In this document: positions 53,363 to 62,087 of the stretch, one piece after another
Position numbering within the stretch: position 1 is the stretch's first letter
How the letters are laid out: each line of letters starts with the position of its first letter
Assembly (NCBI GenBank): GCA_017416485.1
Contig: JAFQCH010000016.1
Location: 1 to 64,000, forward strand
Source: Clostridia bacterium
Lineage (GTDB): Bacteria > Bacillota > Clostridia > Oscillospirales > Acutalibacteraceae
Direction of reading: 5' to 3'
DNA: 64,000 bases
Notes under the pieces: generated by a model
What the model saw: only the letters and a program-made list of their open reading frames with translations
The model's database searches: none
What the model was told of the DNA's origin: nothing
Program-made: the position numbers and the translations under genes

Positions 53363-54392
53363 ATACAAGTTCCGCGATTTCGAGAATGAGTTTTTCGCTC
53401 TTTTCCCAGCCCAGGCACGGGTCGGTGATGGATTTGCCGTACACTTCGTCGGGGCCGATTTTCTGATTGCCGTCTTCGAGGTAACTTTCGATCATGAAGC
53501 CCTTGACCAATTTTGCAATGTCCGCATTGTGGCGGCAGGAATGCAGAACTTCTTTGCAGATGCGGGGTTGTTCAAACCACTTTTTGTCGGAATTTGCATG
53601 GTTGCAGTCGATGATGGCGGCGGGGTTGGCAATGCCCGATTTGGCATACATTTCGCACAGCATTTCGAGGTCTTCATAGTGGTAGTTGGGCATTGACTGT
53701 CCGTGTTTGTTAACAAAACCTCTGAGAATAGCGTGTGCAAGGGGGTTGCCGCTTGTTTCCACATCCCAGCCTCTGTAAATGAAGGAGTGGCTTGCCTGCG
53801 CGGCTTTGACCGAATTGAGCATAACGGAAAGATCGCCTGCGGTGGGGTTTTTCATGCCGACGGGAACGGAAATGCCGCTTGCAACAAGGCGGTGTTCCTG
53901 ATTTTCGCTTGAACGTGCACCCACGGCAACATAACTCATCAGGTCGCTTAAATAGCGGTGGTTTGCAGGGTAGAGCATTTCGTCCGCGGTGGACATGCCA
54001 AGCTCTGTCAGCACTCTTGTGTGCAGTTCACGGATGGCAATGATACCCTGGAACGGATCAGGCTTGCTGTTTGGATCAGGCTGATGCAACATTCCTTTGT
54101 AGCCTTCGCCTGTGGTGCGCGGTTTGTTGGTGTAAATGCGGGGAATGAGAATCAGTTTATCTTTGACCTGCTCCTGCACATTTTTGAGTTTCTCGCAGTA
54201 TTCAAAAACGGCATCCGCACGGTCTGCCGAGCACGGACCGATGATGAGGATTTTTTTGTCCGATTCCCCTTTGAAAACGGCGGCAACTTCGGCATCAATG
54301 GCTTCTTTTTTCTGTGTTGCCGCAAAGGATACGGGGAACTTTTCTTTGACCTCCATCGGGATGGGGAGTTTGCGTTTGAAATCCATAGACAT
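53361..54392 (-). CDS. aroF: 3-deoxy-7-phosphoheptulonate (DAHP) synthase, AroG-like type I alpha
   Basis: 343 residues. First enzyme of the shikimate pathway, joining phosphoenolpyruvate and erythrose 4-phosphate. It has IIGPCSADRADAVFEYCEKL, PRIYTNKPRTTGEGYKGMLHQPD (in part), GARSSENQEHRLVASG and DCNHANSDKK. It is of the AroG/AroF type and lacks the N-terminal ferredoxin-like domain that in this operon sits on TyrA. Last gene of the aro operon. Symbol denotes the enzyme class, not the exact E. coli isozyme. Confidence 0.95.
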   Translation of the reverse strand: MSMDFKRKLPIPMEVKEKFPVSFAATQKKEAIDAEVAAVFKGESDKKILIIGPCSADRADAVFEYCEKLKNVQEQVKDKLILIPRIYTNKPRTTGEGYKGMLHQPDPNSKPDPFQGIIAIRELHTRVLTELGMSTADEMLYPANHRYLSDLMSYVAVGARSSENQEHRLVASGISVPVGMKNPTAGDLSVMLNSVKAAQASHSFIYRGWDVETSGNPLAHAILRGFVNKHGQSMPNYHYEDLEMLCEMYAKSGIANPAAIIDCNHANSDKKWFEQPRICKEVLHSCRHNADIAKLVKGFMIESYLEDGNQKIGPDEVYGKSITDPCLGWEKSEKLILEIAELV

Positions 54393-54403
54393 AATATATT
54401 ACC

Positions 54404-54832
54404 TTACTTTCCGTATTTTTCTGTTAAATATTGAATGGCTTGTGTATAGCCGTCAAAGCCTTTGCCCTTGATTTGTTTTTCCGCATACAGTGAAACAAAA
54501 GAGTGCTGACGGAATGCTTCTCGTTGGGCAATGTCGGTCAGGTGCACTTCCACGGTCGGAATGCCGACCGCCTTGAGTGCATCTAAAATGGCAACGGACG
54601 TGTGCGTGTAGGCGGCGGGATTGATAACGATGCCGTCAAAGTTTTTATATGCGGATTGGATTTTATCCACGATCACACCCTCGTGGTTGGACTGAAACAG
54701 TTCCACTTCGTTGCCGAGGCTGTTTGCGTTTATGAATTCACAAAGAGCTTTGTAATCCTGTTTGCCGTACAAATCGGGCTCACGAAGTCCCAATAAATTG
54801 AGATTCGGCCCGTTGATCACAAGAATTTTCAT
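54404..54832 (-). CDS. aroQ: 3-dehydroquinate dehydratase, type II
   Basis: 142 residues. It has GPNLNLLGLREPDLYGKQ with the active-site Arg and Tyr, NPAAYTHTSVAILDAL and the His in VEVHLTDI. It dehydrates 3-dehydroquinate to 3-dehydroshikimate. It overlaps the aroE-aroK gene by 4 nt. Confidence 0.97.
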   Translation of the reverse strand: MKILVINGPNLNLLGLREPDLYGKQDYKALCEFINANSLGNEVELFQSNHEGVIVDKIQSAYKNFDGIVINPAAYTHTSVAILDALKAVGIPTVEVHLTDIAQREAFRQHSFVSLYAEKQIKGKGFDGYTQAIQYLTEKYGK

Positions 54833-56073
54833 CGTATTACCTCCTTGAAAGCGGCAAAAATATTTTTTGCCGTTATGGCAGCATCTTCATTGCATTGCAC
54901 CGCAGTGTCGCAGAAGTGTTCATACAGGGGTTTTCGTTCCTCATAAAGTTTGAAAACACCGCTTTGCTGCGACAGGGGTCTGCCGTCCGTTGCAAGCAGG
55001 TTCACGTCGCGTTGCAACCAGATGACTTTGCCGTTCTGATGCAGTGCATCGTAGTTTTCTTTGGTTTTGATGACTCCTCCGCCCGTGGCAAGCACAAGCG
55101 CGCTTTTTTTTGCGCATTCACACACTGCTTCGTGTTCAAGTTTGCGGAAGTGCGCTTCACCGTATTTGGCAAAAATGTCGGGAATGGGCATGCCCGCTTT
55201 TTGCACAATGACTTCGTCAGTGTCCAGAAACTGCCTGCCCGTCATTTCGGCAAGGGCTTTGCCTGCGGTGGTTTTGCCGCAACCGGGCATGCCGATGAGA
55301 ATGATATTTTCGCTGTCCTCGGCAATTTTTGCGGTGATGCGGTCAATTTCCGTGTCTTCAATCTGTGTGTTCAGAAACAGCTCGCATGCCTTTTTTGCCT
55401 GCGCACAAAGCATGGCAAGACCGTTCAAACAAGGGATATTCAGTTTCTGCGCATCAAGCAGCAACTGTGTTCTTGCAGGGTTGTAAATAAGATCAAGCAC
55501 CCCCGAAAGATTGGAAAAAATCGAAAGATCAACAGGGGAAATGCCCGTATTCGGATACATTCCGACGGGCGTGGTGTTCACAATCACAGCCGCATCTTTG
55601 TGGCGGTCAAGGTTTTCGTAATTATCTTCACCCGAACGGGAGATGACAACCACATCTGCACCCATGTCTTTGAGTACCGCACAGACCGTGACGGAAGCTC
55701 CGCCCGAGCCGAGCACAAGACATTTTTTGTCTTTGACCGCAATACCGCTTTTTTGGAGCATATACGAAAAACCGAAATAGTCCGTGTTATCGCCTTTAAG
55801 CCCCTTTGCGGTGCGGGTGATTGTGTTAACCGAGCCGATTTTCTGTGCTTCTTCGGAGATTTCCGTTAAGTACGGCATCACTTCTTTTTTGTAGGGGATT
55901 GTTACATTGGTGGCATCGAATCTACCGTTTTGCAGAAATGTCCCCACCTCGTCGGGTTCAAGTTCAAAAAGTTTATATTCATAATCGGCAAGTTGTGCGT
56001 GAATCTGCGGCGAAAAACTGTGCGACAGTTTATGCCCGATTAAGCCTGCCCTGAAATTTTCTGCGTGTTCCAT
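54829..56073 (-). CDS. aroE-aroK: Bifunctional shikimate dehydrogenase-shikimate kinase
   Basis: 414 residues, a fusion. Residues 1-250 are shikimate dehydrogenase (GLIGHKLSHSFSPQIH; NVTIPYKKEV with the catalytic Lys; GSGGASVTV for NADP; NTTPVGMYPN). Residues 252-414 are shikimate kinase (Walker A GMPGCGKTTAGKAL; LDTDEVI; ATGGGVI; lid DGRPLSQQ). Two consecutive pathway-neighbour steps are thus joined in one chain. A fused pair in this order is uncommon; most bacteria keep them apart. Confidence 0.95.
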   Translation of the reverse strand: MEHAENFRAGLIGHKLSHSFSPQIHAQLADYEYKLFELEPDEVGTFLQNGRFDATNVTIPYKKEVMPYLTEISEEAQKIGSVNTITRTAKGLKGDNTDYFGFSYMLQKSGIAVKDKKCLVLGSGGASVTVCAVLKDMGADVVVISRSGEDNYENLDRHKDAAVIVNTTPVGMYPNTGISPVDLSIFSNLSGVLDLIYNPARTQLLLDAQKLNIPCLNGLAMLCAQAKKACELFLNTQIEDTEIDRITAKIAEDSENIILIGMPGCGKTTAGKALAEMTGRQFLDTDEVIVQKAGMPIPDIFAKYGEAHFRKLEHEAVCECAKKSALVLATGGGVIKTKENYDALHQNGKVIWLQRDVNLLATDGRPLSQQSGVFKLYEERKPLYEHFCDTAVQCNEDAAITAKNIFAAFKEVIR

Positions 56074-56077
56074 AATT

Positions 56078-57238
56078 TTATCCTATCTGTTCAATATAAC
56101 TGCCCAAATAACGGAACTGCTCGCTTTGCCGTTCCAATTCTGCCAGCACCATGGGCAGTTTCGGGGAATAGACCGACACATCCAGATCGATATAGAACAA
56201 GAATTCAAAATCGCGGTCGGGCAGGGGACGGCTTTCGAGTTTGGAAATGTTGATGCCGTGCGCAAAGAAGTGTGAAAGAAGCACATACAGTGCACCGGGC
56301 TTGTGGGGGGCAATGAGCATCAGCGTGGTTTTGTCTGCCCCCGGGTAAATTTCGGGGGTATTGGAAATGCAGATAAACCGCGTGTGGTTGTTTGCATTGT
56401 CCTGCACGCTTGCTGCAAGGCACGAAAGACCGTACAGCTGTGCGCAATCACGCGAAGACAGCGCCGCAACATCGTTCCGTTCGGTTTCGGCCGCAAGCCG
56501 TGCCGCCATGGCAGTATTCGGACAAGCGGTTACTTTGATCTGCGGATTGGCTTTCAGGAATGCCGAGCACTGGCTGATTGCCTGTTCGTGCGAAAAAACT
56601 TCTTTAATATCTTCCAACCGCACCCCTTTTTTTGCAAGCAGGTTGTGGTCGATTTTTAAGCGGAATGCACGCACGATATAAAAATTTTTCTTGAGCATCA
56701 GGTCATACACCTTGCCGACCGAGCCTGCCGTGCTGTTTTCAAGCGGCAGCACACCGTAGCGGCAGTTGCCCGATTCAATGGCTTCGAAAACGCCTTCAAA
56801 GGACGGGAAATATTCGATCTGCGGCAGTTCAAACAGTTTTTGTGCGGCAATCTGCGAGTAAGCACCCTCAATGCCCTGGCAAGCCACTTTGGCGGTGGTG
56901 GGAAACAGTTTCGGGGTGTTCTGTTCGGCTTTTGCAAGGATTTCACCCGTCTGGGACTGCGTGCCGAGCAGTTTTTCCTGATAGGATCGCGACAGCGACA
57001 TGATGGTGGAATAAAGCACTCTGCTGTAGTCGGCAAAATCTTCGCCGGCCAATTCGGACACGGCGGTCAGCTTGTCGCGTTCACGGGCGGCATCATACAC
57101 CTGTTTGCCGTGCGCACGCTTGTATTGTGCCACCCCTGCGCTGATCTCCATGCGCTCTTTGAACAGGTCAATGAGCTGCTTGTCCACGTCGTCAATGCGT
57201 TGTCTTAATACATCCAATGATTGCAATTCGTTTTCCAT
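56078..57238 (-). CDS. pheA: Bifunctional chorismate mutase-prephenate dehydratase (P-protein)
   Basis: 386 residues. The chorismate mutase domain (1-90) has LRQRIDDVDKQLIDLFKERM. The prephenate dehydratase domain (about 105-285) has GIEGAYSQIAAQ and the catalytic TRF in NHTRFICI. The C-terminal ACT domain (about 300-386) has the Phe-binding GAL and ESRP motifs, so feedback by phenylalanine is expected. Start at 57238 is 12 nt after aroC. Confidence 0.95.
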   Translation of the reverse strand: MENELQSLDVLRQRIDDVDKQLIDLFKERMEISAGVAQYKRAHGKQVYDAARERDKLTAVSELAGEDFADYSRVLYSTIMSLSRSYQEKLLGTQSQTGEILAKAEQNTPKLFPTTAKVACQGIEGAYSQIAAQKLFELPQIEYFPSFEGVFEAIESGNCRYGVLPLENSTAGSVGKVYDLMLKKNFYIVRAFRLKIDHNLLAKKGVRLEDIKEVFSHEQAISQCSAFLKANPQIKVTACPNTAMAARLAAETERNDVAALSSRDCAQLYGLSCLAASVQDNANNHTRFICISNTPEIYPGADKTTLMLIAPHKPGALYVLLSHFFAHGINISKLESRPLPDRDFEFLFYIDLDVSVYSPKLPMVLAELERQSEQFRYLGSYIEQIG

Positions 57239-57249
57239 TTTTTTCACCC

Positions 57250-58326
57250 TCAATCGAGTAACATATCGCACACCGCAATCGCGGCGGCGGCTTCCAGCAC
57301 GGGCACGGCTCTTTGCACAATGCAGGGGTCGTGCCGACCTTTTATGGCAAGTGTTGTGTTTTTCATTTCGGTAAGCGACACCGTGGCTTGTTCTTTTGCA
57401 ATGCTCGGTGTCGGTTTGACGGCGGCGCGGAACACAAGGGGCATGCCGTTGGTCATACCACCCAAGATGCCGCCGCAGTGGTTGGTTGTTGTAAATATTT
57501 TTTTACCGTCCGTGCAGAACGGGTCGTTGTTCTGCGAACCGAAAAGCGATGCACAGCCGAAGCCGTTGCCGAATTCCACACCCTTGACGGCGGGAACGGA
57601 GAACACCGCAGCGGCGATTCTGCCTTCCGCGCCTGCAAACAGGTGTTCACCTAAGCCCATGGGCAATCCCGTGACGGCGCATTCGATGACCCCGCCCACG
57701 GAGTCTCTGTCCTGTTTTGCGTCAAGGATTTCATTTTGCATCTTTTTGCCTTGTTCTTTGTCGAGCACAGGGAAGTCGGCATTTTGGAGTATATCCTGTT
57801 CTGTTTTTCCGACCTTGCAAAGGTCAAAGGGGGTATCGGCTATGCCGTGAATGCTGTGAATGTGGGCAAACACCTCAATGCCTTTTTCACGCAGATATTG
57901 CTTGCACAAAGCCCCTGCCACGCACAGCATGGCGGTCAGCCTGCCCGAAAAATGCCCGCCGCCGCGCAAATCAACATCTTTGCCGTACTTTTGAATCGCA
58001 CAAAAATCGGCATGGGACGGACGAGGTGTGTCTTTGACAAACGAGTAGTCCGAAGAATGCTGATTGCTGTTGTAAATCACGGCATGAATGCGGTTGCCGT
58101 CGGTTCTGCCGTTGGTGATTCCCGATAGAAACACAGGCTTGTCGGCTTCTTTGCGGGTTGTCGAAAAGGCATCCCTGCCGGGTGCACGGCGTTGCATAAA
58201 GGCTTGCAATGCCGTTTTATCGACCTGCATTCCTGCGGGGAAGTTGTCCATAATCAGCTCGATTTTCTCGTCGTGTGAGCCGCCCTCTATGTAAATTTTT
58301 AAGTTTTTTCCGTATGGGGTCAGCAT
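57250..58326 (-). CDS. aroC: Chorismate synthase
   Basis: 358 residues. It converts 5-enolpyruvylshikimate 3-phosphate to chorismate with reduced FMN. It shows RRAPGRDAFSTTRKEAD, RPSHADFCAIQKYG, DLRGGGHFSGRLTA and GGILGGMTNGMPLVFRAAVKPTPS (in part). Relative to E. coli AroC the N-terminal segment is shortened by early divergence (opens LKIYIEGGSHDEKIE). Two nt after aroA. Confidence 0.93.
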   Translation of the reverse strand: MLTPYGKNLKIYIEGGSHDEKIELIMDNFPAGMQVDKTALQAFMQRRAPGRDAFSTTRKEADKPVFLSGITNGRTDGNRIHAVIYNSNQHSSDYSFVKDTPRPSHADFCAIQKYGKDVDLRGGGHFSGRLTAMLCVAGALCKQYLREKGIEVFAHIHSIHGIADTPFDLCKVGKTEQDILQNADFPVLDKEQGKKMQNEILDAKQDRDSVGGVIECAVTGLPMGLGEHLFAGAEGRIAAAVFSVPAVKGVEFGNGFGCASLFGSQNNDPFCTDGKKIFTTTNHCGGILGGMTNGMPLVFRAAVKPTPSIAKEQATVSLTEMKNTTLAIKGRHDPCIVQRAVPVLEAAAAIAVCDMLLD

Positions 58327-58328
58327 TT

Positions 58329-59567
58329 TTATTCCCCTTTCAGTTTTTCGTAGTCGCTCCGGAAATCGGGGTAGGATTTTTCCACCGCCTGTGCATTTTG
58401 CAGTGTGATCGGACTGTCACATAATACGGCGGCAACGGCGGCGGTCATGGCAATGCGGTGGTCGTTTGCACTGTCAACGAGCGCACCGTGCAAGGGTTTT
58501 GCGCCGTTGATCACAAGCCCATCTTCGGTAATTTCCACATCTGCACCCAGAGCACAAAGCAAATCCTTTGTGGTCTGCAAGCGATCGCTTTCTTTCAAAC
58601 GCAAGCGCTGTGCGTTGTAAATGCGGCTTTGTCCCTTTGCCGCGCAGGCTGTCAGTGTCAGCACGGGCACAAGGTCGGGAATCTGCGCGGCATCGATATC
58701 AATTGCGTGAAGTGCTGACGGAAATACGGTGACGGCATCGGCTCTGGTTTCGATTCGGGCTCCGAATCGGCGGAGAATTTCAATAATTTCTTTGTCACCT
58801 TGTGCGGAGTTTAAATCAAGCCCCGTGACAGTAATTTCCTTTTTGCCGAAACAGCCCGCACACAAAAAGAACGCGGCATTCGACCAGTCACCCTCAGTGC
58901 GCAAAATTTCATTTGCCGATAAAATTCTTTTTTCAACCGCAAAGCTGTTTTCGGTTTTCTGCAAAACGGCACCGAATTTCTGCAACGCACGTACGGTCAT
59001 GTCGATGTAGGCGGCGCTTTCCACCTTGCCTGTCAGGTTCAGTGTGCCGCCGTGACGGGTGAGCATGAATAAAAGACCGCTTACAAATTGGGAGGAAACC
59101 CCTGCGTCTATACTGAAATCATGACCCTGCAAGGTGCCGTCCACGCAAAGTTTGTTGCCGTCTTTTGCAAAACGGATGCCGTTGCGTTCAAGTTCTTCTT
59201 TTAACGGCGACAGCGGTCGGTCGGGCAGTCTGCCTTGCATCTGAAAAGTGGCAGCAACTCCCAAGCCGCACACAAGCGGGATTAAAAACCGCAGTGTCGA
59301 GCCCGATTCCCCGCAGGGTAAAACGGCATTGCTGACGGGTGTTTTTATGGGCTCAACGGTGTAAACTCCGTTTTGGTAGGTAATGTCTGCACCCAGTGCG
59401 CAAAGGCAGTCGGCGGTTGCCGTGATGTCTTTGCTTGTCTGCGGGCAGGTGATTTGTGTTTTTTTGTCGCCCAGTGCGGCACAGATGAGCAGTCTGTGTG
59501 CCTCGCTTTTGGAGGGAATTGCATGAATTTTTCCGCCGAGAGGGCGATTGTCAATTGTTTTTGTCAT
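58329..59567 (-). CDS. aroA: 3-phosphoshikimate 1-carboxyvinyltransferase (EPSP synthase)
   Basis: 412 residues. It has PSKSEAHRLLICAAL with the substrate-binding Lys-Ser, CGESGSTLRFLIPL near residue 85, DAGVSSQFVSGLL and RLKESDRLQTTKDL. The GESGSTLRF motif replaces the GNAGT of glyphosate-sensitive class I enzymes, a point seen in class II-like EPSP synthases. Overlaps aroB by 4 nt. Confidence 0.95.
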   Translation of the reverse strand: MTKTIDNRPLGGKIHAIPSKSEAHRLLICAALGDKKTQITCPQTSKDITATADCLCALGADITYQNGVYTVEPIKTPVSNAVLPCGESGSTLRFLIPLVCGLGVAATFQMQGRLPDRPLSPLKEELERNGIRFAKDGNKLCVDGTLQGHDFSIDAGVSSQFVSGLLFMLTRHGGTLNLTGKVESAAYIDMTVRALQKFGAVLQKTENSFAVEKRILSANEILRTEGDWSNAAFFLCAGCFGKKEITVTGLDLNSAQGDKEIIEILRRFGARIETRADAVTVFPSALHAIDIDAAQIPDLVPVLTLTACAAKGQSRIYNAQRLRLKESDRLQTTKDLLCALGADVEITEDGLVINGAKPLHGALVDSANDHRIAMTAAVAAVLCDSPITLQNAQAVEKSYPDFRSDYEKLKGE

Positions 59568-60616
59568 GTGTTATCCCATGCCTTTATAAGAAATGCAGGT
59601 AAGTCGTTGATTGCAAATTTTTTGAGTTCCGATTTGCCCGTTACGGTCGGTATAACAAGGGTAATGAAGTCGCCTTTGCGTTTTTTATCTTCCAATGTCG
59701 CTTCAAACAGTTGTTCACAAGTGAACTGCGTTTCGGTCGGAAGATTGTATTGATTGAGAAGTTGTAAAAGAACATCAAGTGTTTCTGCGGTGCAAAGATT
59801 GTTTTTGATTGCCGCTTTTGTGATCAGCACCATGCCGATTGCAACCGCACTGCCGTGCGAAACCGTGTAGTCAGATTGCAGTTCAATTCCGTGGGCAAGC
59901 GTATGACCGAGATTCAGAAACTGTCGGCATCCGTTGTCGCGTTCATCCTGTTCCACAATGTCGCGTTTATCTTCCACGCAAAGGGTGATGATATCGGTTA
60001 TATCATATTGATTTTCAAGCATGGAAATCAATTCAGGACGGTTGATGAAACCGTATTTGATCACTTCCGCCATGCCGTCGGAGAAGATTTCTTCGGGCAG
60101 GGTTTGCAGTGCCGTCGGGTCGCACAGCACCAAAGATGGCTGATGAAATGCACCTGCTAAATTTTTGCCGTGTTGCAAATCCACCGCTGTTTTGCCGCCC
60201 ACGGATGAATCGACCATAGCAAGCAAGGTTGTGGGAATCTGCACAAAGTCAATGCCGCGCAAAAAGGTTGCCGCCGCAAAGCCCGTAAGGTCACCGACCA
60301 CACCGCCGCCGAGCGCTATCAGCAGGTCGCTGCGGGTGATGTTGCATGCCGCAAGAAATTCCCACAACTTCACAAGCGTTGCCGTGCTTTTGGAGGCTTC
60401 CCCGGGTTTTATTGTGAATGTATGCACCGTAAAGCCCGCATCCTGCAAGGATTTTTGCACCGTTGCACCGTAAAGCGAAAATACCGTTTCGTCGGAAACC
60501 AGCACCGCGGAGCATGCTTTGCTGACTGTTAAAATCTGCTGTCCTGCTTTTTGCAGTAAGCCGTCTTCGATGCGCACTTCATATTGTTTTGAAGCATGAA
60601 CTGTTACTGTTTTCAT
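59564..60616 (-). CDS. aroB: 3-dehydroquinate synthase
   Basis: 350 residues. NAD- and zinc-dependent. It has LIALGGGVVGDLTGFAAATFLRG (in part), QIPTTLLAMVDSSVGGKTAVD, EVIKYGFI, LNLGHTLAHGIE with zinc His residues, and HGSAVAIGM. Overlaps tyrA by 4 nt. Confidence 0.97.
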   Translation of the reverse strand: MKTVTVHASKQYEVRIEDGLLQKAGQQILTVSKACSAVLVSDETVFSLYGATVQKSLQDAGFTVHTFTIKPGEASKSTATLVKLWEFLAACNITRSDLLIALGGGVVGDLTGFAAATFLRGIDFVQIPTTLLAMVDSSVGGKTAVDLQHGKNLAGAFHQPSLVLCDPTALQTLPEEIFSDGMAEVIKYGFINRPELISMLENQYDITDIITLCVEDKRDIVEQDERDNGCRQFLNLGHTLAHGIELQSDYTVSHGSAVAIGMVLITKAAIKNNLCTAETLDVLLQLLNQYNLPTETQFTCEQLFEATLEDKKRKGDFITLVIPTVTGKSELKKFAINDLPAFLIKAWDNT

Positions 60617-61710
60617 TTTTTCAACCTTTCTGCGCCGTTGCCGTCGATTTTTTCTTTTGCAATTCTGCCGTCTTTGAGCAGGTTTTTCAAACGGTCGGCA
60701 TCCTTGTCGGCAATGGCCTGGCGGTATTGGGTGAGTGCATTTATGATGGTATCGAGTTCAAAGATGAGTGCATCGCCGTTTTCAAGAAACAGCTGGGTCC
60801 ACATTTCTTCATTCAGCCATGCAACACGGGTCATGTCTTTGTAGGACCCTGCCGAAAAACCGCCGTGACGCTCGGCTGTGGGGCTTTTGATGTAGGCATT
60901 GGACACAACGTGCGCCAGCTGCGAGGTGAATGCGATCATGCGGTCGTGATCTTTGGCAGTGGTGACGGAAAAACGCCCGAACCCTGCAGGAGCAAGCATG
61001 TTTTTGACCTGTTCAATCAACTTCTCATCGTTCGTGTCGCAGGGCACAAGCACCATCGGTGCGCCTTTGAACAGGTTGGAACGGCTGTATTTGATGCCCG
61101 AAAACTGCGTGCCTGCCATGGGATGCCCGCCGATGAATGCAAAGCCGTGTTCGGCGGCTTTTTTGAATCCGACTTCGCACACACTTTCTTTGATACCGCA
61201 AAGGTCAAGCACCATGGTCTGTTGGTTGATTTTTGCGGCATTTTCCTCAAACCATTTTATGGTTGCTTGCGGATACAGGGCAATCATAAGTAAATCGCAT
61301 TTGCCTATATTTTCATCGGTCATTTCGTCGGAAATGATATTTGCTAACTTTGCATAGCCGAGTGTGGTTTGGTCACGGTCGGCACCGAGCACCGTCCAAC
61401 CGGCGGCTTTGTAGGCACCTGCCATCGAGCCGCCGATGAGCCCCAAGCCGACAATGCCTACGGTGTATTCGCGGTCTGCGGTATTGAGTGCGGCCACCGT
61501 TTTGTAAGGGTCGGACACTCTTTGCACCGATTCCACCATTTCGAGGCTTTCAATCAGTTCAATGTCCACATTTCTTGTGTCGCCGATGAGCCCGATGACG
61601 GTCTGGAAATTCCCGCGGGAAATATGCGTGCCGAGGCCCTGTTGGGCAAGCCAATCGGTTAAATTTTTGAGTTGTTCGTCGGTTGTGTTGTGTTTGAGTA
61701 CGGCAATCAT
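60613..61710 (-). CDS. tyrA: Prephenate dehydrogenase with N-terminal DAHP-synthase-type ferredoxin-like domain
   Basis: 365 residues. Residues 1-75 (MIAVLKHNTT, THISRGNFQTVIGLIGD, ESVQRVSDPYK) match the ferredoxin-like regulatory domain that begins type I beta DAHP synthases, such as that of Thermotoga. Residues about 83-365 are prephenate dehydrogenase: NAD motif GIVGLGLIGGSM, then GGHPMAGTQFSGI with the catalytic His and SQLAHVVSNA. It makes 4-hydroxyphenylpyruvate for tyrosine. In DAHP synthases the domain binds Tyr or Phe, so here it probably gives feedback control of TyrA. First gene of the operon, GGGAGG site, behind the attenuator. Confidence 0.93.
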   Translation of the reverse strand: MIAVLKHNTTDEQLKNLTDWLAQQGLGTHISRGNFQTVIGLIGDTRNVDIELIESLEMVESVQRVSDPYKTVAALNTADREYTVGIVGLGLIGGSMAGAYKAAGWTVLGADRDQTTLGYAKLANIISDEMTDENIGKCDLLMIALYPQATIKWFEENAAKINQQTMVLDLCGIKESVCEVGFKKAAEHGFAFIGGHPMAGTQFSGIKYSRSNLFKGAPMVLVPCDTNDEKLIEQVKNMLAPAGFGRFSVTTAKDHDRMIAFTSQLAHVVSNAYIKSPTAERHGGFSAGSYKDMTRVAWLNEEMWTQLFLENGDALIFELDTIINALTQYRQAIADKDADRLKNLLKDGRIAKEKIDGNGAERLKK

Positions 61711-61734
61711 AATCGAACCTCCCGAAAGTTGGGT

Positions 61735-61772
61735 AAAATAAAATCAGCCGCAGGTTTTTCACTGCGGCTGAT
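61735..61772 (-). terminator. Attenuator terminator of the aro operon
   Basis: Minus strand: ATCAGCCGCAG, loop TGAAAAAC, CTGCGGCTGAT, then TTTATTTT: an 11-bp perfect stem, 25 nt before the tyrA ribosome-binding site. A competing pairing uses 61752-61764 with 61805-61818. Confidence 0.9.
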
Positions 61773-61804
61773 GAAAAGTGTCTTAAAAACTTCCCCTTGC
61801 GGTA

Positions 61805-61844
61805 CAGCGAAAAAACCTTTACTTTTTGTCGTTAAAGTAAAAGT
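61805..61844 (-). promoter_or_regulatory. Antiterminator and protector segments of the attenuator
   Basis: On the mRNA, ACTTTTACTTT (61834-61844, in the Phe/Tyr codons) pairs with AAAGTAAAGGT (61815-61825). Alternatively AGGTTTTTTCGCTG (61805-61818) pairs with CAGTGAAAAACCT (61752-61764), 13 bp with one bulge, which breaks the terminator. Confidence 0.8.
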
Positions 61845-61881
61845 AAAAAAAGTATGCTGTTGCAAAGGATGTGTGTTTCAT
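61819..61881 (-). CDS. Phe/Tyr-rich attenuator leader peptide
   Basis: 20 residues: MKHTSFATAYFFYFYFNDKK, with five Phe and three Tyr, seven of them packed at positions 10-16. It recalls the E. coli pheL peptide (MKHIPFF opening). The ATG has GGGAG upstream. Ribosome stalling at these codons when charged Phe or Tyr tRNA is scarce would free the antiterminator segment that starts around the stop codon. Too short for gene finders. Confidence 0.88.
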   Translation of the reverse strand: MKHTSFATAYFFYFYFNDKK

Positions 61882-61909
61882 AAATAACTCCCGTACGGTT
61901 GATAAAAAA

Positions 61910-61938
61910 AGTATACCACCGTGAAAAAAGATTGTCAA
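61910..61938 (-). promoter_or_regulatory. Promoter of the aro operon
   Basis: Minus strand: TTGACA (61933-61938), 17 nt, TATACT (61910-61915). The leader to tyrA is about 190 nt. Confidence 0.88.
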
Positions 61939-62039
61939 GATATTTTTTTTGACGCTGTAACACTTTTAAGCATCAACACTTTTATGTATTGAAGTTATTA
62001 TAATCCCCCTTTTCCCGTTTGTCAAGAGGAATTATCAAA

Positions 62040-62074
62040 AAAAACCGGGTCTGCATTGGTGCAAGACCCGGAAA
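62040..62074 (-). terminator. Terminator of the GH51 gene
   Basis: Minus strand: CCGGGTCT, loop, AGACCCGG, then TTTTTTTT. It lies just past the stop at 62088. Confidence 0.88.
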
Positions 62075-62087
62075 GAAAAGATTTTGT

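Noticed and set aside
61711..61990. T-box riboswitch before the aro operon
   Set aside because: No specifier stem or T-box consensus was found, whereas a leader peptide with competing hairpins explains the whole region.
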